This document shows positions 34,710-43,722 of a DNA stretch of 64,000 nt, piece by piece. A program made the translations under genes and the position numbers. The stretch comes from Paenibacillus profundus. Its GTDB lineage: Bacteria > Bacillota > Bacilli > Paenibacillales > Paenibacillaceae. The stretch spans positions 86,346 through 150,345 of the forward strand of contig NZ_JAJNBZ010000013.1 of the NCBI RefSeq assembly GCF_021369635.1. The letters are read 5' to 3'. How positions within the stretch are numbered: the first letter of the stretch is position 1; each line of letters opens with the position of its first letter. Below the pieces are notes generated by a model that saw only the letters and a program-made list of their open reading frames with translations, was not told the origin of the DNA and made no database searches.

Positions 34710-36065
34710 TTACCTATTCCTGCGGGCCAATTCGAGCTCCACCTGCGCCTTTTGCTGCAGCTCCGCCAGCGCCTCGTCCACTGACTGCTCATTATCGGTA
34801 ACGGATTGCAGCGCTTCATTCACCAGCGAAGAATACGCCTGGTAGAAGCTCTCCGGGATGTTCTTCTTCCACGGCTCATTCGCCCGATACTTCGCCGGCT
34901 TCAGCATATAAATCGATTCCGCGCCTCTTTCCAAGCCTCTCGGAATATATCCTGTCCGCGCCGGCAGCTCGCTTATTCCGGTGCGGGATATGACCTTTGC
35001 CATCGCCGCGCCGTTCATGAACTTGACAAGCTCCCAAGCATCTCGCTTATTCGTCGAATCCGCAGCGATCGCGAATATTTGTGTCGCATAGGTACTCGCG
35101 GATTCATCCACGCGCGCCGGATCGATCGGGGCGGTCACCATGCCCCAATTCATCTTGGAAGACCCGCCAATGTGTGCAGCAAAGGACGAATCATTGATAA
35201 TCATCGGGAGTTCCCCGTTAACGAATTTGTTCATGGCCAATATATAACGCGATCCAGGATCGCCGTCCTGCTGCGGCGGACGAACCGATACCGCCTTGTT
35301 CCGGATCGCATCGGCCGTTAACTGAAACGCTTGCTTCCAGCCTTCGGATTGCAGCATCACCTGCTTCCCTTCCGCGTCGAACAGCTGCAGATTCATCGCA
35401 GCCGCAACTCCCCGCAATACGTCAGAAGCTTCATTATCCATCAATCCGTATGAAGTATCCTCATCCGTTCTGCCGTTATGGAACCGGGCAGCCAGTTCGA
35501 ATAGCTCCTTCCAAGGCATCTTGTCGACCGGCGGATCGATATGCATATCCTTGAACATATCCGCATTGTAGTAAAGGAACGAAGCTCTGAGCGTGGGAGC
35601 AAGTCCAAATAGAGAACCGTTTCCCCTTTCACGCAGCATGTCGATCAAGCCTGGCGCATAGCCGTCCAAATCGAATTGATCCTGCTTGAAGGCCGATTCC
35701 AAATCATATAGCTTGCCCATGCTGGATAATTGATCATACTCATCCAGATTTAGAACGAGCACGTCTGGCTTCTGGCGCTCTATCATACGCTGTAACTTTT
35801 CCAATGGGCTTAATTCATTCGGTTCGCCCTCCCCCTCATCCCACGACTGGATTACTTCGATTTCAATGTCAGGGTACTGGCTGTTAAATAACTGGCCGTA
35901 CTTGATATGGAAGTCCTCTACATAGGGATAATATACCTTCAGCTTCCCGTTGCCTTCACCGCTTAGCTCGTCCTGCACGGGCTTATTCCCGAAGCACCCG
36001 CTTATGAGCAGGACGGTGCTGAGCAGAAGCAGTACAGCCGCTTTACGTTTTCCGGTTCGCCTCAT
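34710..36065 (-). CDS. extracellular solute-binding lipoprotein, family 1
   Basis: 451-residue lipoprotein. Signal KAAVLLLLSTVLLISGC predicts lipidation at that Cys, then GNKP. The mature part is the sugar-type solute-binding fold: VYYPYVEDFHIKYGQLFNSQYPDIEIEVIQSW, PDVLVLNLDEYDQL, GSLFGLAPTLRASFLYYNADMFKDMHIDPP, ALAADSTNKRDAWELVKFMNGAAMAKVISR. Family 1 proteins deliver oligosaccharides to ABC importers, but no permease genes are present. A closely similar protein is encoded 45 bases upstream. The ribosome site is AAGGAG, unusually far (about 15 bases) from the ATG. Confidence 0.87.
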   Translation of the reverse strand: MRRTGKRKAAVLLLLSTVLLISGCFGNKPVQDELSGEGNGKLKVYYPYVEDFHIKYGQLFNSQYPDIEIEVIQSWDEGEGEPNELSPLEKLQRMIERQKPDVLVLNLDEYDQLSSMGKLYDLESAFKQDQFDLDGYAPGLIDMLRERGNGSLFGLAPTLRASFLYYNADMFKDMHIDPPVDKMPWKELFELAARFHNGRTDEDTSYGLMDNEASDVLRGVAAAMNLQLFDAEGKQVMLQSEGWKQAFQLTADAIRNKAVSVRPPQQDGDPGSRYILAMNKFVNGELPMIINDSSFAAHIGGSSKMNWGMVTAPIDPARVDESASTYATQIFAIAADSTNKRDAWELVKFMNGAAMAKVISRTGISELPARTGYIPRGLERGAESIYMLKPAKYRANEPWKKNIPESFYQAYSSLVNEALQSVTDNEQSVDEALAELQQKAQVELELARRNR

Positions 36066-36110
36066 TTCTTCACTTCACTTCTCCTTTGCACGCCTATTCA
36101 TCGATCTCTT

Positions 36111-37457
36111 TTATTTCACATTGTCTTGGCGCGCCTTCTGAAGCGCTGCCTGTGCCTTCTGCTGTAGTTCTGCCAAGGCTGCATCCACGGTTTTCTCATT
36201 TTCAATGATGGCCTGTAGCGCTTCTTCCCGCAAAGGAGCATATGCACTGTTGAATTCATTAGGAATCCGCTTTATTGCCCACTCGAATTTCCTATTTTTT
36301 ATTTGCAATGCATAGAAAGCTTCTGTACTCTTGCCCTGAATCGACTTGACGAATCCGGTTCGCGTCGGCAGCTTATAGTACATGGTGGAGCTTGCCTTCG
36401 CCATCTCCGGTCCGTTGACGTACTTAACAAATTCCCAGGCCGCCCGCTTATTGCTCGATTGCTCGTTTATGGCAAAATACTCATAGGAAATCGCGCTTGG
36501 CGTTTCATTCGGGTGGGTGGGATCAATAGGGACAGGAACCATTCCCCAATCCATCTTGCTCGCCTTCTTGTTGCTCGAATCGCTAAACTCACGAATAAAG
36601 CCTGATCCACCAATGGTCATAGCAGCATTGCCTTGCAGGAAGAGATTATCGGACGAACGGAGAAACCTCGTATCTCCCGATTTCTGAACCTGCAGCGCGC
36701 GGGCACGTATTGCATCCGTCACCATTTGATATGCCTGCTTCCAGCCCTCGGATTCGAGCAAGATATTCTCCCCCTTAGCATCGAATTCCTGCAGGCCCCA
36801 TGTGTCCGCTATGCGATTCAGCATCCGAACCGCGTTCTCATCGCCAGCATATAGCCCAGGCATTCCCGCATCTTCGAAGCGCGCAGCCAGATCGAACAGA
36901 TCCTTCCAGGTCATGCCGCCTTTTGGCGGTTCTATCGCATTCGCTTTGAACAAATCGGCATTATAATAAATCACATCCGTAAAGAAAAACGGCGGCAGGC
37001 CAAATAGCGTGCCTCCTCCCTTCTCTCTCACCATATCAATCAAGCCTGGCATGAACCCTTCCAGATCGAATTGCTCCTGCTTGATGATCGGCTCTAAATT
37101 ATATAATTTGCCGTCCAATGCGTATTCTTCATAATATTGAGATGGCAGAGTCAACATATCGGGCTGCTGTTCATCAATCAGCTTCGCTAATGCCGTCCCA
37201 TAATCAACGCCTTTTTTCGTTTGCTGGAATAATCCCTTGGTCTCGACCACTTCAATGTCGATATTCGGAAATTTGAGCGTAAATACATTTCCGTATTCTC
37301 GAAAGAAATCGCCCTCATCATAGGAAAGCACTTTTAATTTGCCGCGGCCATCCTTTCCGAGCTCCTCTAGTACAGGCTTTGTTCCGAAGCATCCGCTCAC
37401 CAGAGCCATAATGCTAACCAGAATCGTGCCTTGCTTCAACCACGAACCCCATCGCAT
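36111..37457 (-). CDS. extracellular solute-binding lipoprotein, family 1 (tandem paralogue)
   Basis: 448 residues, paralogous to the next gene. Shared features are the lipobox LVSGCFGTKPVLEEL against LISGCFGNKPVQDEL, the GRGKLKVLSY/GNGKLKVYYP opening, DLVREKGGGTLFGLPP, the INEQSSNKRAAWEFVKYVNGPEMAKASS block and the same C-terminal LREEALQAIIENEKTVDAALAELQQKAQ tail. The ATG at 37457 is chosen for the GGGAG site; the ATG at 37469 sits on AAGGAG. Neither has partner membrane genes. It may serve a shared permease elsewhere, or act as a sensor or adhesin. It lies in the same orientation as the sigma/DUF4179 pair upstream. Confidence 0.86.
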   Translation of the reverse strand: MRWGSWLKQGTILVSIMALVSGCFGTKPVLEELGKDGRGKLKVLSYDEGDFFREYGNVFTLKFPNIDIEVVETKGLFQQTKKGVDYGTALAKLIDEQQPDMLTLPSQYYEEYALDGKLYNLEPIIKQEQFDLEGFMPGLIDMVREKGGGTLFGLPPFFFTDVIYYNADLFKANAIEPPKGGMTWKDLFDLAARFEDAGMPGLYAGDENAVRMLNRIADTWGLQEFDAKGENILLESEGWKQAYQMVTDAIRARALQVQKSGDTRFLRSSDNLFLQGNAAMTIGGSGFIREFSDSSNKKASKMDWGMVPVPIDPTHPNETPSAISYEYFAINEQSSNKRAAWEFVKYVNGPEMAKASSTMYYKLPTRTGFVKSIQGKSTEAFYALQIKNRKFEWAIKRIPNEFNSAYAPLREEALQAIIENEKTVDAALAELQQKAQAALQKARQDNVK

Positions 37458-37565
37458 CTCGTCTCCCATTCTCCTTTACTTCCGTGTCCAAAAGCTGCCG
37501 GCAACCTGTACCGGCAGTTGTATGATTACACGTACATCGTATTCTGCTTACCGAATTTAACAGAC

Positions 37566-38300
37566 TTATTTTTTAATCATCGTTTTCGCAAGCTCGATCA
37601 GCTCTTCCTTCGTCAATGGATTTTCGGGATTCGTAGAAATGTAAAACATCTTTCCCTTTTCCGACCAGGTAAGTTGATTTCGATCAGTATTTAAGCTATC
37701 TGCGGCGGACTCGTATCTGTATTCTTTAGTCTCCTTATCTTCGGTATAATCCGTTTGCATGTGGAAAATGATATTATTTTTTCCTTTTTTGTACTCCAGT
37801 TTGATCTCTCCCGCTTCCGTCCATTCCATCTTTTTGGAATATACCACTTTGCCTTTGGCTTCAGCCTTTACTTGTGCCTCGAACTGTTTGCTGAATGGAC
37901 TCTGAACTTCTCCTTTAACAAAGGTATATCCTTCTGGCATCCCCTCTGGCTCCTGCACGATTGCTCCCTTCAATTTAGATGTCCATTTCTCGTACTCTTC
38001 GTATTTTTTGAATTTCGGGAACTCCACATAATACAAAAACTCACTTCCGCCATTCAGTTTCTTGTCACTGACATACAGGAGATAAACATCCCCCGGATTT
38101 TTTTTGATTTGCACTATCCTTTTCTTCTCCGCTTCGATCATTTTCTTTTTCTCTGCATCAGTCGGAGCCTTGGCTGCTGCCGTTTTGAGCGCGATGCTAC
38201 TGAACGGTTGGGACGGTGCTGCCTGTACAGCTGTACTCATGGAACCTAGCAGCAGGATGCTGCAAAGTGTAGTGATTGTTAATTTCATCGTGTTTTTCAT
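37566..38300 (-). CDS. secreted protein with a DUF4367-like C-terminus
   Basis: 244 residues. Signal peptide MKLTITTLCSILLLGSMSTAVQAA is followed by a lysine-rich linker. A beta-rich domain contains GDVYLLYVSDKKLNGGSEFLYYVEFPKFKKYEEY and EGYTFVKGEVQSP, and ends LTWSEKGKMFYISTNPENPLTKEELIELAKTMIKK. That end resembles the DUF4367/MucB-like domains attached to anti-sigma systems of Bacillales. Start 38300 is chosen for AGGAG nine bases upstream. It follows the ECF sigma/DUF4179 operon in the same direction, so a role in envelope sensing is plausible but not shown. A broken copy lies at 34403-34620. Confidence 0.65.
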   Translation of the reverse strand: MKNTMKLTITTLCSILLLGSMSTAVQAAPSQPFSSIALKTAAAKAPTDAEKKKMIEAEKKRIVQIKKNPGDVYLLYVSDKKLNGGSEFLYYVEFPKFKKYEEYEKWTSKLKGAIVQEPEGMPEGYTFVKGEVQSPFSKQFEAQVKAEAKGKVVYSKKMEWTEAGEIKLEYKKGKNNIIFHMQTDYTEDKETKEYRYESAADSLNTDRNQLTWSEKGKMFYISTNPENPLTKEELIELAKTMIKK

Positions 38301-38492
38301 GGGGTATTGCTCCTCTCTTTTCAATCAACGATTTATAGACGTTAGTCAGGCCGCACTTCATGATATGAGATCCCGTAGGCGCAGCCTCTATCCTATTAAC
38401 ACGTCTATTCCCATTTTGGTTCACCAAATTGGCAGAAATGAAAAAAATGCCGTCCATAGCGTCATGTCATGACGAGGACAGCATCAGTAATC

Positions 38493-40220
38493 CTACTGCA
38501 GCTTTACTTTCATTTCCCGATTCCAATGTCGAATGTTGAAACTATACAAGTAAATCTCCGTGTCGGTTCCCTTAAATCCGCGATACACATTAACGAACTT
38601 GTTGGAGCTCTCCCAATCGAGCCAATTCTTTTCCCATTGGAAAAACAGGACTTTCCCGTATATTCTTTCATCTCCCTGTTTTATGTACGTCTGAGAAACG
38701 CCGCTGAACTTTAGATTCTCACTCTCGTTCTCGACATACAGGTCACCGTTTTTGGTATAGTAGGTTACTTTTAACGGATAACCCTCTACGTTCACAAGCG
38801 TTTCTTTCTTTTGATCTGTAATATCTGTCAACTTGATTGGCTTCTTGTAGTCTTCTATCTCCTCGACCTCATGTTCCAACAACAATTCTACCGGCGTGTC
38901 CGCGGTCAACCGCAGATCAGGCTGTACCGTAAACGCATAAACTTGCCGGTATGCATGGGACGGAGTATTGGCATATTCCAATCTCTCTCCCCCTTCCAGC
39001 TTACGTCCGTTCACCAATAACGAAACGTCTCGGTATGGAAGTCTGCGGAATGCTTTCTTATTCTCCACCTCCAATTTTATGGCTGTCGGCCTGATGATCA
39101 GCTTGCGGAGGATCGAGTCCCCTTGCGCCGAGTGGATCGGAATGTTTAATTCCCGGGTCACTGACGCCTTCATCGCCTTCTCCTTGTTCAAGGTGAACAT
39201 ACCGATATTCCATTCTCCCTCGATATGGCTTCCCTTCACGCCATACACAAATTCGAATGAATTGTCGCCCTGCAGTAGTTCGTCCGAGCTATAGCCTTCT
39301 TGCACGCCCCATTCCTGATGTCCTTCAATCACGATCGTTCTCGTCATCTTATCGCCTGATCGAATTACCATTTTTCCTTCCTTTTTCACCACAATTTGAG
39401 GGCCAACGATGTTGAAATTCGAATCATCCGTGTAGGACACAGAATATTTGAGGAGTGCTTGCCCTTGTCCGCCTTCCACGAGCTGCACCTTCAATTCCTC
39501 TATCCCGCCATCATGAATCGGAAAAGTCTGTACCTCTGCCTTGTGCGGGTCCAAATTGATTGGTACACGAACGTAGTCATACGCCTGCAGCCCGCGCGCA
39601 GACAATTGCACATTCGCTTCATTGCCGGGCACCGTCCAAGATGTTTCAAAGAAGCCGTTGTAGGTTTGGCTTTCTTCATCCCAATTATGCCAATAGTAGC
39701 CTTTATCCCATTGCATATTCATCTTCTGCACAAGATCCAGGCGAGCAATGGAATTTCCTTTACCGTCTTTGAAATCGAATTGGTCGAATATCCATTTCCG
39801 CTCCTGCTTATCCCCTGTATTCAAGCTGTATAACAGCGTGGTTCCATTATCGTCGGACACCGCCGTATCGATGGCGAATGTGACGCCGCTATTCGTAACC
39901 TTCTTATTGATCGCCTGCCCGAATCCATGCTGGATCGCTGATTCCACACCTTGAAGATAATTAAAATCCCACTTCCCGGTAATATAGGCGAGAACCGGGG
40001 TAGCTAACAGCACAAATACAGCCGCTGACAGCACGGCGGCTAAGCGGCGTCCTCGGAACAACGGTACCGTCCTGGACGATGCGGAAGTTTTTTTCTTATC
40101 CTGCGCGTTTCTGGCCGCCTCGATCCGCATCCACATTGCATCGAAGTCCGGATAGGAATGGTTGCCGTCATCGCCCAGCTGCTGAGAAAGATTTTTTATT
40201 TCGTTTGTTCTCTTCTTCAT
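38493..40220 (-). CDS. DUF4179 membrane protein, likely anti-sigma factor or sensor
   Basis: 575 residues. A cytoplasmic N-terminus (about 70 residues, NEIKNLSQQLGDDGNHSYPDFDAMWMRIEAAR) resembles anti-sigma N-termini. One membrane segment follows (LAAVLSAAVFVLLATPVLAYI), then a large extracellular beta-rich part of the DUF4179 type (GVTFAIDTAVSDDNGTTLLYSLNTGDK). In Bacillales such proteins are encoded directly after an ECF sigma gene and restrain it; this is the case here, with a 53-base overlap. The start at 40220 follows GGAAGGTGCGGAAC; further upstream codons are inside the sigma gene. The extracellular signal is unknown. Confidence 0.75.
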   Translation of the reverse strand: MKKRTNEIKNLSQQLGDDGNHSYPDFDAMWMRIEAARNAQDKKKTSASSRTVPLFRGRRLAAVLSAAVFVLLATPVLAYITGKWDFNYLQGVESAIQHGFGQAINKKVTNSGVTFAIDTAVSDDNGTTLLYSLNTGDKQERKWIFDQFDFKDGKGNSIARLDLVQKMNMQWDKGYYWHNWDEESQTYNGFFETSWTVPGNEANVQLSARGLQAYDYVRVPINLDPHKAEVQTFPIHDGGIEELKVQLVEGGQGQALLKYSVSYTDDSNFNIVGPQIVVKKEGKMVIRSGDKMTRTIVIEGHQEWGVQEGYSSDELLQGDNSFEFVYGVKGSHIEGEWNIGMFTLNKEKAMKASVTRELNIPIHSAQGDSILRKLIIRPTAIKLEVENKKAFRRLPYRDVSLLVNGRKLEGGERLEYANTPSHAYRQVYAFTVQPDLRLTADTPVELLLEHEVEEIEDYKKPIKLTDITDQKKETLVNVEGYPLKVTYYTKNGDLYVENESENLKFSGVSQTYIKQGDERIYGKVLFFQWEKNWLDWESSNKFVNVYRGFKGTDTEIYLYSFNIRHWNREMKVKLQ

Positions 40221-40788
40221 GTTCCGCACCTTCCTTCCTGCCTCTTGCCTGCTTATGTACGCTGCTATTCCCCGGCCTGTCCATCCCATCCGGCTCAAGC
40301 TGGCCCGGTTCCTCCAGCATGGCCTTCATCAGCTTCAGGCCCCGATTCAGGCGCGACTTCACCGTACCAACCGGGATATCCAATATGTCGGCAATATCCT
40401 TAAGCGCCAGATCATTCGTGAAGCGAAGGGTCACGACCACCCTGATTTTATCCGGCAATCGCGCCATGCGGCGCTTCCATTCGTCCTCCGTCTCCTGCCG
40501 CTCCACCATGCTGAACGCGGACGGCTCCGTCTGTTCCCGCTGGAACAAGAGCAGCATTTTCTCTTTCATCCGTCTCGTCTTGCGTCTGCGCAGATGGTTC
40601 AAGCAGTGGTTGACCGTAATGCGCATGAGCCACGTTTTGAGATACTCCACCTGCTGCCAGCCGGAGGTTAACGCCTTCATGAACACCTCTTGGCATATAT
40701 CCTCCGCGTCTGACGCATCGCGCAGCATATAGTAGCAGGTCCTGTACACTTCTTTGTTGTACCGCTCAAAAAATTCCCTGTCCGTCAA
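40168..40788 (-). CDS. ECF-type RNA polymerase sigma factor
   Basis: 206 residues. Region 2 is FFERYNKEVYRTCYYMLRDASDAEDICQEVFMKALTSGW with YLKTWLMRITVNHCLNHLRRRKTRR. Region 4 is RLPDKIRVVVTLRFTNDLALKDIADILDIPVGTVKSRLNRGLKLMKAML. A basic tail overlaps the DUF4179 gene by 53 bases. TTG at 40788 is chosen because GGTGGAGG lies five bases before it; the GTG at 40800 sits inside that site. Overlap with its putative anti-sigma gene implies coupled translation. The regulon is unknown; the downstream secreted and solute-binding proteins are candidates. Confidence 0.88.
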   Translation of the reverse strand: MTDREFFERYNKEVYRTCYYMLRDASDAEDICQEVFMKALTSGWQQVEYLKTWLMRITVNHCLNHLRRRKTRRMKEKMLLLFQREQTEPSAFSMVERQETEDEWKRRMARLPDKIRVVVTLRFTNDLALKDIADILDIPVGTVKSRLNRGLKLMKAMLEEPGQLEPDGMDRPGNSSVHKQARGRKEGAEHEEENKRNKKSFSAAGR

Positions 40789-40800
40789 CAGGCCCTCCAC

Positions 40801-41460
40801 CTTTCCTATGCTCTACTATATTAAGTTAACAACTAAGCAGGAGAAAAGGTTCATTTTTGTGTTCATTTCCTTAAAATGGAGTGCCTGACTCTTGGAAGGC
40901 CCGCAGGCGTTATGGTACTGCTTAAGCGACCTGAGCCGTTGTATTTTTCGGGAAAGATGTATGTCATTCAGCCCTTTGACCCACTCTCCCAATCGCTCAG
41001 ATTTCACTGCCGTGCCGCCGCAGACGAGCGTACATCCATACGGAAACACGGCGAAGTGCTATTGTCAGGTTGTTGAGAAACCCCATCCCCGCACCGCCTC
41101 ATCCTTAACGACTTGGATGCAACAGCGACGGAATTGGATGCCCCCACCATACTTGCTTCTTTTTACTCTTTGGGTTTCTCACAAGCTCTATCGTGCTATT
41201 GTGCAGTTATTTCTGCTGAAACCCGGCTTTTTCGGCCCTCCAGCTGCAATTGTGCAGCTCAAATCGAAGATTTTACCATTATTTATGAAATTTAAAGAAA
41301 GTTAACTGTACTTTTGCAGTCCAGCCCATAAATGAAGAGGAATAGGGTTCAAGCAAATGTACACTTGCAGTTGGAGCATGCGGATGACATTATCTAACTT
41401 TATCTAACTGAATCTGACTTGAGAATCATGTTAACTAACGAAAAGGGGACCATTTGCCGA
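40801..41460. other. intergenic region holding a dispersed repeat
   Basis: About 660 bases between the sigma gene and the C39-like gene. Only the 180-bp repeat (41198-41377) stands out; the open frames have no ribosome site or protein-like pattern. Confidence 0.5.
41198..41377 (+). repeat. 180-bp dispersed repeat, copy 1
   Basis: Aligns over its whole length with 62192-62373. Conserved blocks are ATTGTGCAGT-ATTTCTGCT, CCGGCTTTTTCGG, TGCAATTGTG-AG, TTTTACCATT, ACTTTTGCAGTCC, CATAAATG, AAATGTAC and TTGCAGTTGGAGC. No coding potential. Confidence 0.75.
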
Positions 41461-41491
41461 TATACATAAGGGAGTATGTCTGAGGAGGATA

Positions 41492-42883
41492 TTGAAATTG
41501 CCACAATTCGTTCGGCGGCTCAATCGTTGGCTGCTGTTCCTTATCTTGCTTGCGCTATGCGCCTATCCATTTCAATATTTATTGGGATCCAAATTCGATC
41601 GCGGAGCATTGTCCTTCATGTTCGACATGCCGTCCGACGATATTGTATTGATGCTGTACAGCAACACGGCTCGTGTCGGCCGCTACCTCGTGCCGATCGA
41701 TGATGAGCGTCCCGGAGCCGCACCGTACAAAGAGCGCGGCGAAACGTTCGTTCCAGCACGCTTTCTAGCGAATAAGCTTGAGGCGGAGCTTTCCTATGAC
41801 AAGAAACGAGGGACGATTACCTTCGCCAAGGATAAATCCAAAGTGACGTATTCTTTTCATGCCGGCGAAGTTACCATTGCCACGGCAGCCGCGCCGTCTA
41901 CGACACCTCTCAAGGCTGCGCCGCTGGTGAAGGACGGGATGACTTATGTGCCGCTGCGCCCGGTCACGGAAGCGCTCGGCCGCAGCATTTACACGCAAGA
42001 CGGGATCATCGCTTTGTCGAAGCGCAAGTCGGCGCCGGACGCCGAACAGTGGCAGGACTGGCACGATGAGCTGTCCCTGTATCTGGCTTATGATTCGTTC
42101 GGGTCATACGCCGTTAAGCTGGGAGACACGGTCCAGACTCTGTTCCGCCGCTGGGAAGATGCCGTCGCTTATGCCAAGCAGGCCCCCGGGCGCAGAGTGA
42201 CCTATCGGGGCGAGCATGTTATGTGGGATCCCGAGCGGCCTGCGCCGAAGTCAATCCGCTTGAATGGAGCCCCGCTCATTCTGCAGCTTCCGGATCTGCC
42301 GCGCGGCTGCGAGGTAACTGCGCTCGCCATGCTGCTGCGAAGCGCGCAGGTGGATGTGGATAAGAACGAGCTTGCCGAGAAGATACGCAAGGATCCGACA
42401 CCGTACAAACGGGCTGACGGCAAAATATATTTCGGCAACCCGCACAATGGATTTGTCGGAGACATGCGTTCCCTGTCCAATCCGGGACTCGGCGTCTACC
42501 ATGAACCGATTGCCGACCTCGCGGAGAAATATTTGCCGGGACGGATTATCGATATGACGGGCACTACGTTCGATCACTTATTGTGGGTCGTCGGTCAGGG
42601 AACTCCGGTATGGGTTATCCATACGACCATGTACGACGCCGTTCCAGAGCGTTATTGGGTCACTTGGCAGACGGCGGATGGACCGATTCAAGTCACCTAT
42701 TATGAGCACTCGTTAGTTGTAACGGGTTATGACGATAAATATGTCTACGTGAACGACCCGCTCGGACGCCGCGACCGTGTGGAGCGCAAAGCTTTCCAGC
42801 GGGGATGGGAACAGATGGGCAGTCAGGCTATTACGTATTTGCCGGAACAGGGAGCTCCTGCCTCCAATCCAAGCACGAAATAA
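41492..42883 (+). CDS. membrane-anchored C39-like peptidase with copper-amine-oxidase-N stalk domain
   Basis: 463 residues. An N-terminal membrane segment (LNRWLLFLILLALCAYPFQYLL) acts as anchor. A copper-amine-oxidase N-terminal-like domain with the hallmark ETFVPARFLANKLEAELSYDKKRGTITFAKD and MTYVPLRPVTEALGRSI spans about residues 85-180. The C-terminal peptidase_C39_2 domain has the catalytic Cys in LPDLPRGCEVTALAMLLRSA, His in YYEHSLVVTGYDD and Asp/Asn in VYVNDPLG. Such proteins are surface papain-like enzymes with unknown substrates. Start is TTG at 41492 (or TTG two codons later) behind AGGAGG. Terminator at 42915-42963. Confidence 0.82.
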   Translation: MKLPQFVRRLNRWLLFLILLALCAYPFQYLLGSKFDRGALSFMFDMPSDDIVLMLYSNTARVGRYLVPIDDERPGAAPYKERGETFVPARFLANKLEAELSYDKKRGTITFAKDKSKVTYSFHAGEVTIATAAAPSTTPLKAAPLVKDGMTYVPLRPVTEALGRSIYTQDGIIALSKRKSAPDAEQWQDWHDELSLYLAYDSFGSYAVKLGDTVQTLFRRWEDAVAYAKQAPGRRVTYRGEHVMWDPERPAPKSIRLNGAPLILQLPDLPRGCEVTALAMLLRSAQVDVDKNELAEKIRKDPTPYKRADGKIYFGNPHNGFVGDMRSLSNPGLGVYHEPIADLAEKYLPGRIIDMTGTTFDHLLWVVGQGTPVWVIHTTMYDAVPERYWVTWQTADGPIQVTYYEHSLVVTGYDDKYVYVNDPLGRRDRVERKAFQRGWEQMGSQAITYLPEQGAPASNPSTK

Positions 42884-42914
42884 CCTTTTACACAAATACC
42901 GCACAGCTACAATG

Positions 42915-42963
42915 AAGGATAGATAGAGGCAAGTCTCAAACCTGCCGCTCTATCCTTTTTTAT
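42915..42963 (+). terminator. terminator after the C39-like gene
   Basis: AAGGATAGA..GAGGCA pairs with TGCCGCTCTATCC, followed by TTTTTTATTT. Confidence 0.75.
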
Positions 42964-43017
42964 TTCAACAACTCAAGAGGAGCTGCGGCTGCAATGTATG
43001 CTGCATCCAAATAAAAA

Positions 43018-43054
43018 GAGGCTATCGCAATGGTCAAACCATTGCGATAGCCTC
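43018..43054 (-). terminator. terminator of the small membrane protein gene
   Basis: A 17-bp perfect stem (43018-43034 with 43038-43054, loop CAA) followed by TTTTTATTT on the minus strand. Confidence 0.85.
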
Positions 43055-43076
43055 GAACATTCTTCCTATTCGATTG

Positions 43077-43256
43077 TCACAACCCCGTCTTGTCTTGGGG
43101 GTGCTTGGATGCCGGCTTATCTTCATCCACATCCCGCATCCAGACGTTCTGTTCGTCGTACTGGAATGAACCCCGGCGGCTAAACACCCAGAGCGCATAC
43201 ATGATGACGCCCAACATAATCAACAAGCCCAGAACAAAAGGAACAAGCGTTACCAT
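43077..43256 (-). CDS. small single-TM membrane protein
   Basis: 59 residues: MVTLVPFVLGLLIMLGVIMYALWVFSRRGSFQ forms one membrane span followed by a positive stop. A hydrophilic tail YDEQNVWMRDVDEDKPASKHPQDKTGL follows. ATG at 43256 lies seven bases after GGGAGGTG. Its own perfect terminator follows, so it is a real transcript unit. Family not recognised. Confidence 0.6.
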   Translation of the reverse strand: MVTLVPFVLGLLIMLGVIMYALWVFSRRGSFQYDEQNVWMRDVDEDKPASKHPQDKTGL

Positions 43257-43426
43257 AACACGCACCTCCCTATTCTCTTTGTCCGCTGCAGCGATACAAA
43301 ACAGACTTATCCACCTTAATGGACGAAGATTATCAATGAATTACCCAGTCTTTACCTCTATTCGTCCAGGTTGAGACCGGAATATGCGGCGGATGGGGCC
43401 AATCTCCTAGGAACCATATGTTCAGC

Positions 43427-43594
43427 TTAATCCCAATTGCGCGTGATGAGATACAAAATAACTCCTAGCGGACCAAGAGAGAACACGACCAGCGCCCATA
43501 GACAGCCGATGTGCTTTCCCCTTCGATCCGACGCCTCGCCCCAGATCCAGAACAGCATAATCCAACTGATAAGCCATATCAAGAAGTATAACAT
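43427..43594 (-). CDS. small membrane protein, 55 residues
   Basis: Reads MLYFLIWLISWIMLFWIWGE, then ASDRRGKHIGCLWALVVFSLGPLGVILYLITRNWD. Two membrane spans with a short basic loop; the second span with LGPLGVILYLI resembles the membrane part of phospholipase-D-N (PLDc_N) proteins. A strong GGAGGAGG lies 8 bases before the ATG. It may be co-transcribed with the single-TM protein downstream on the same strand. Confidence 0.6.
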   Translation of the reverse strand: MLYFLIWLISWIMLFWIWGEASDRRGKHIGCLWALVVFSLGPLGVILYLITRNWD

Positions 43595-43722
43595 ACTCTA
43601 GCCTCCTCCGCTTCCAAAATACGACAAAACGCCCCGGGCATCTTATCGGATAAGTTGTCGGAGCGTTTCCATCATCTCTATTCTATTTACGCGGCGAAGG
43701 ATACATATATTTCTAAATTAGG

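Noticed and set aside
34257..34784. 175-codon plus-strand frame after trpB
   Set aside because: It is antisense to a recognisable pseudogene (34403-34620) and the solute-binding gene; starts inside trpB.
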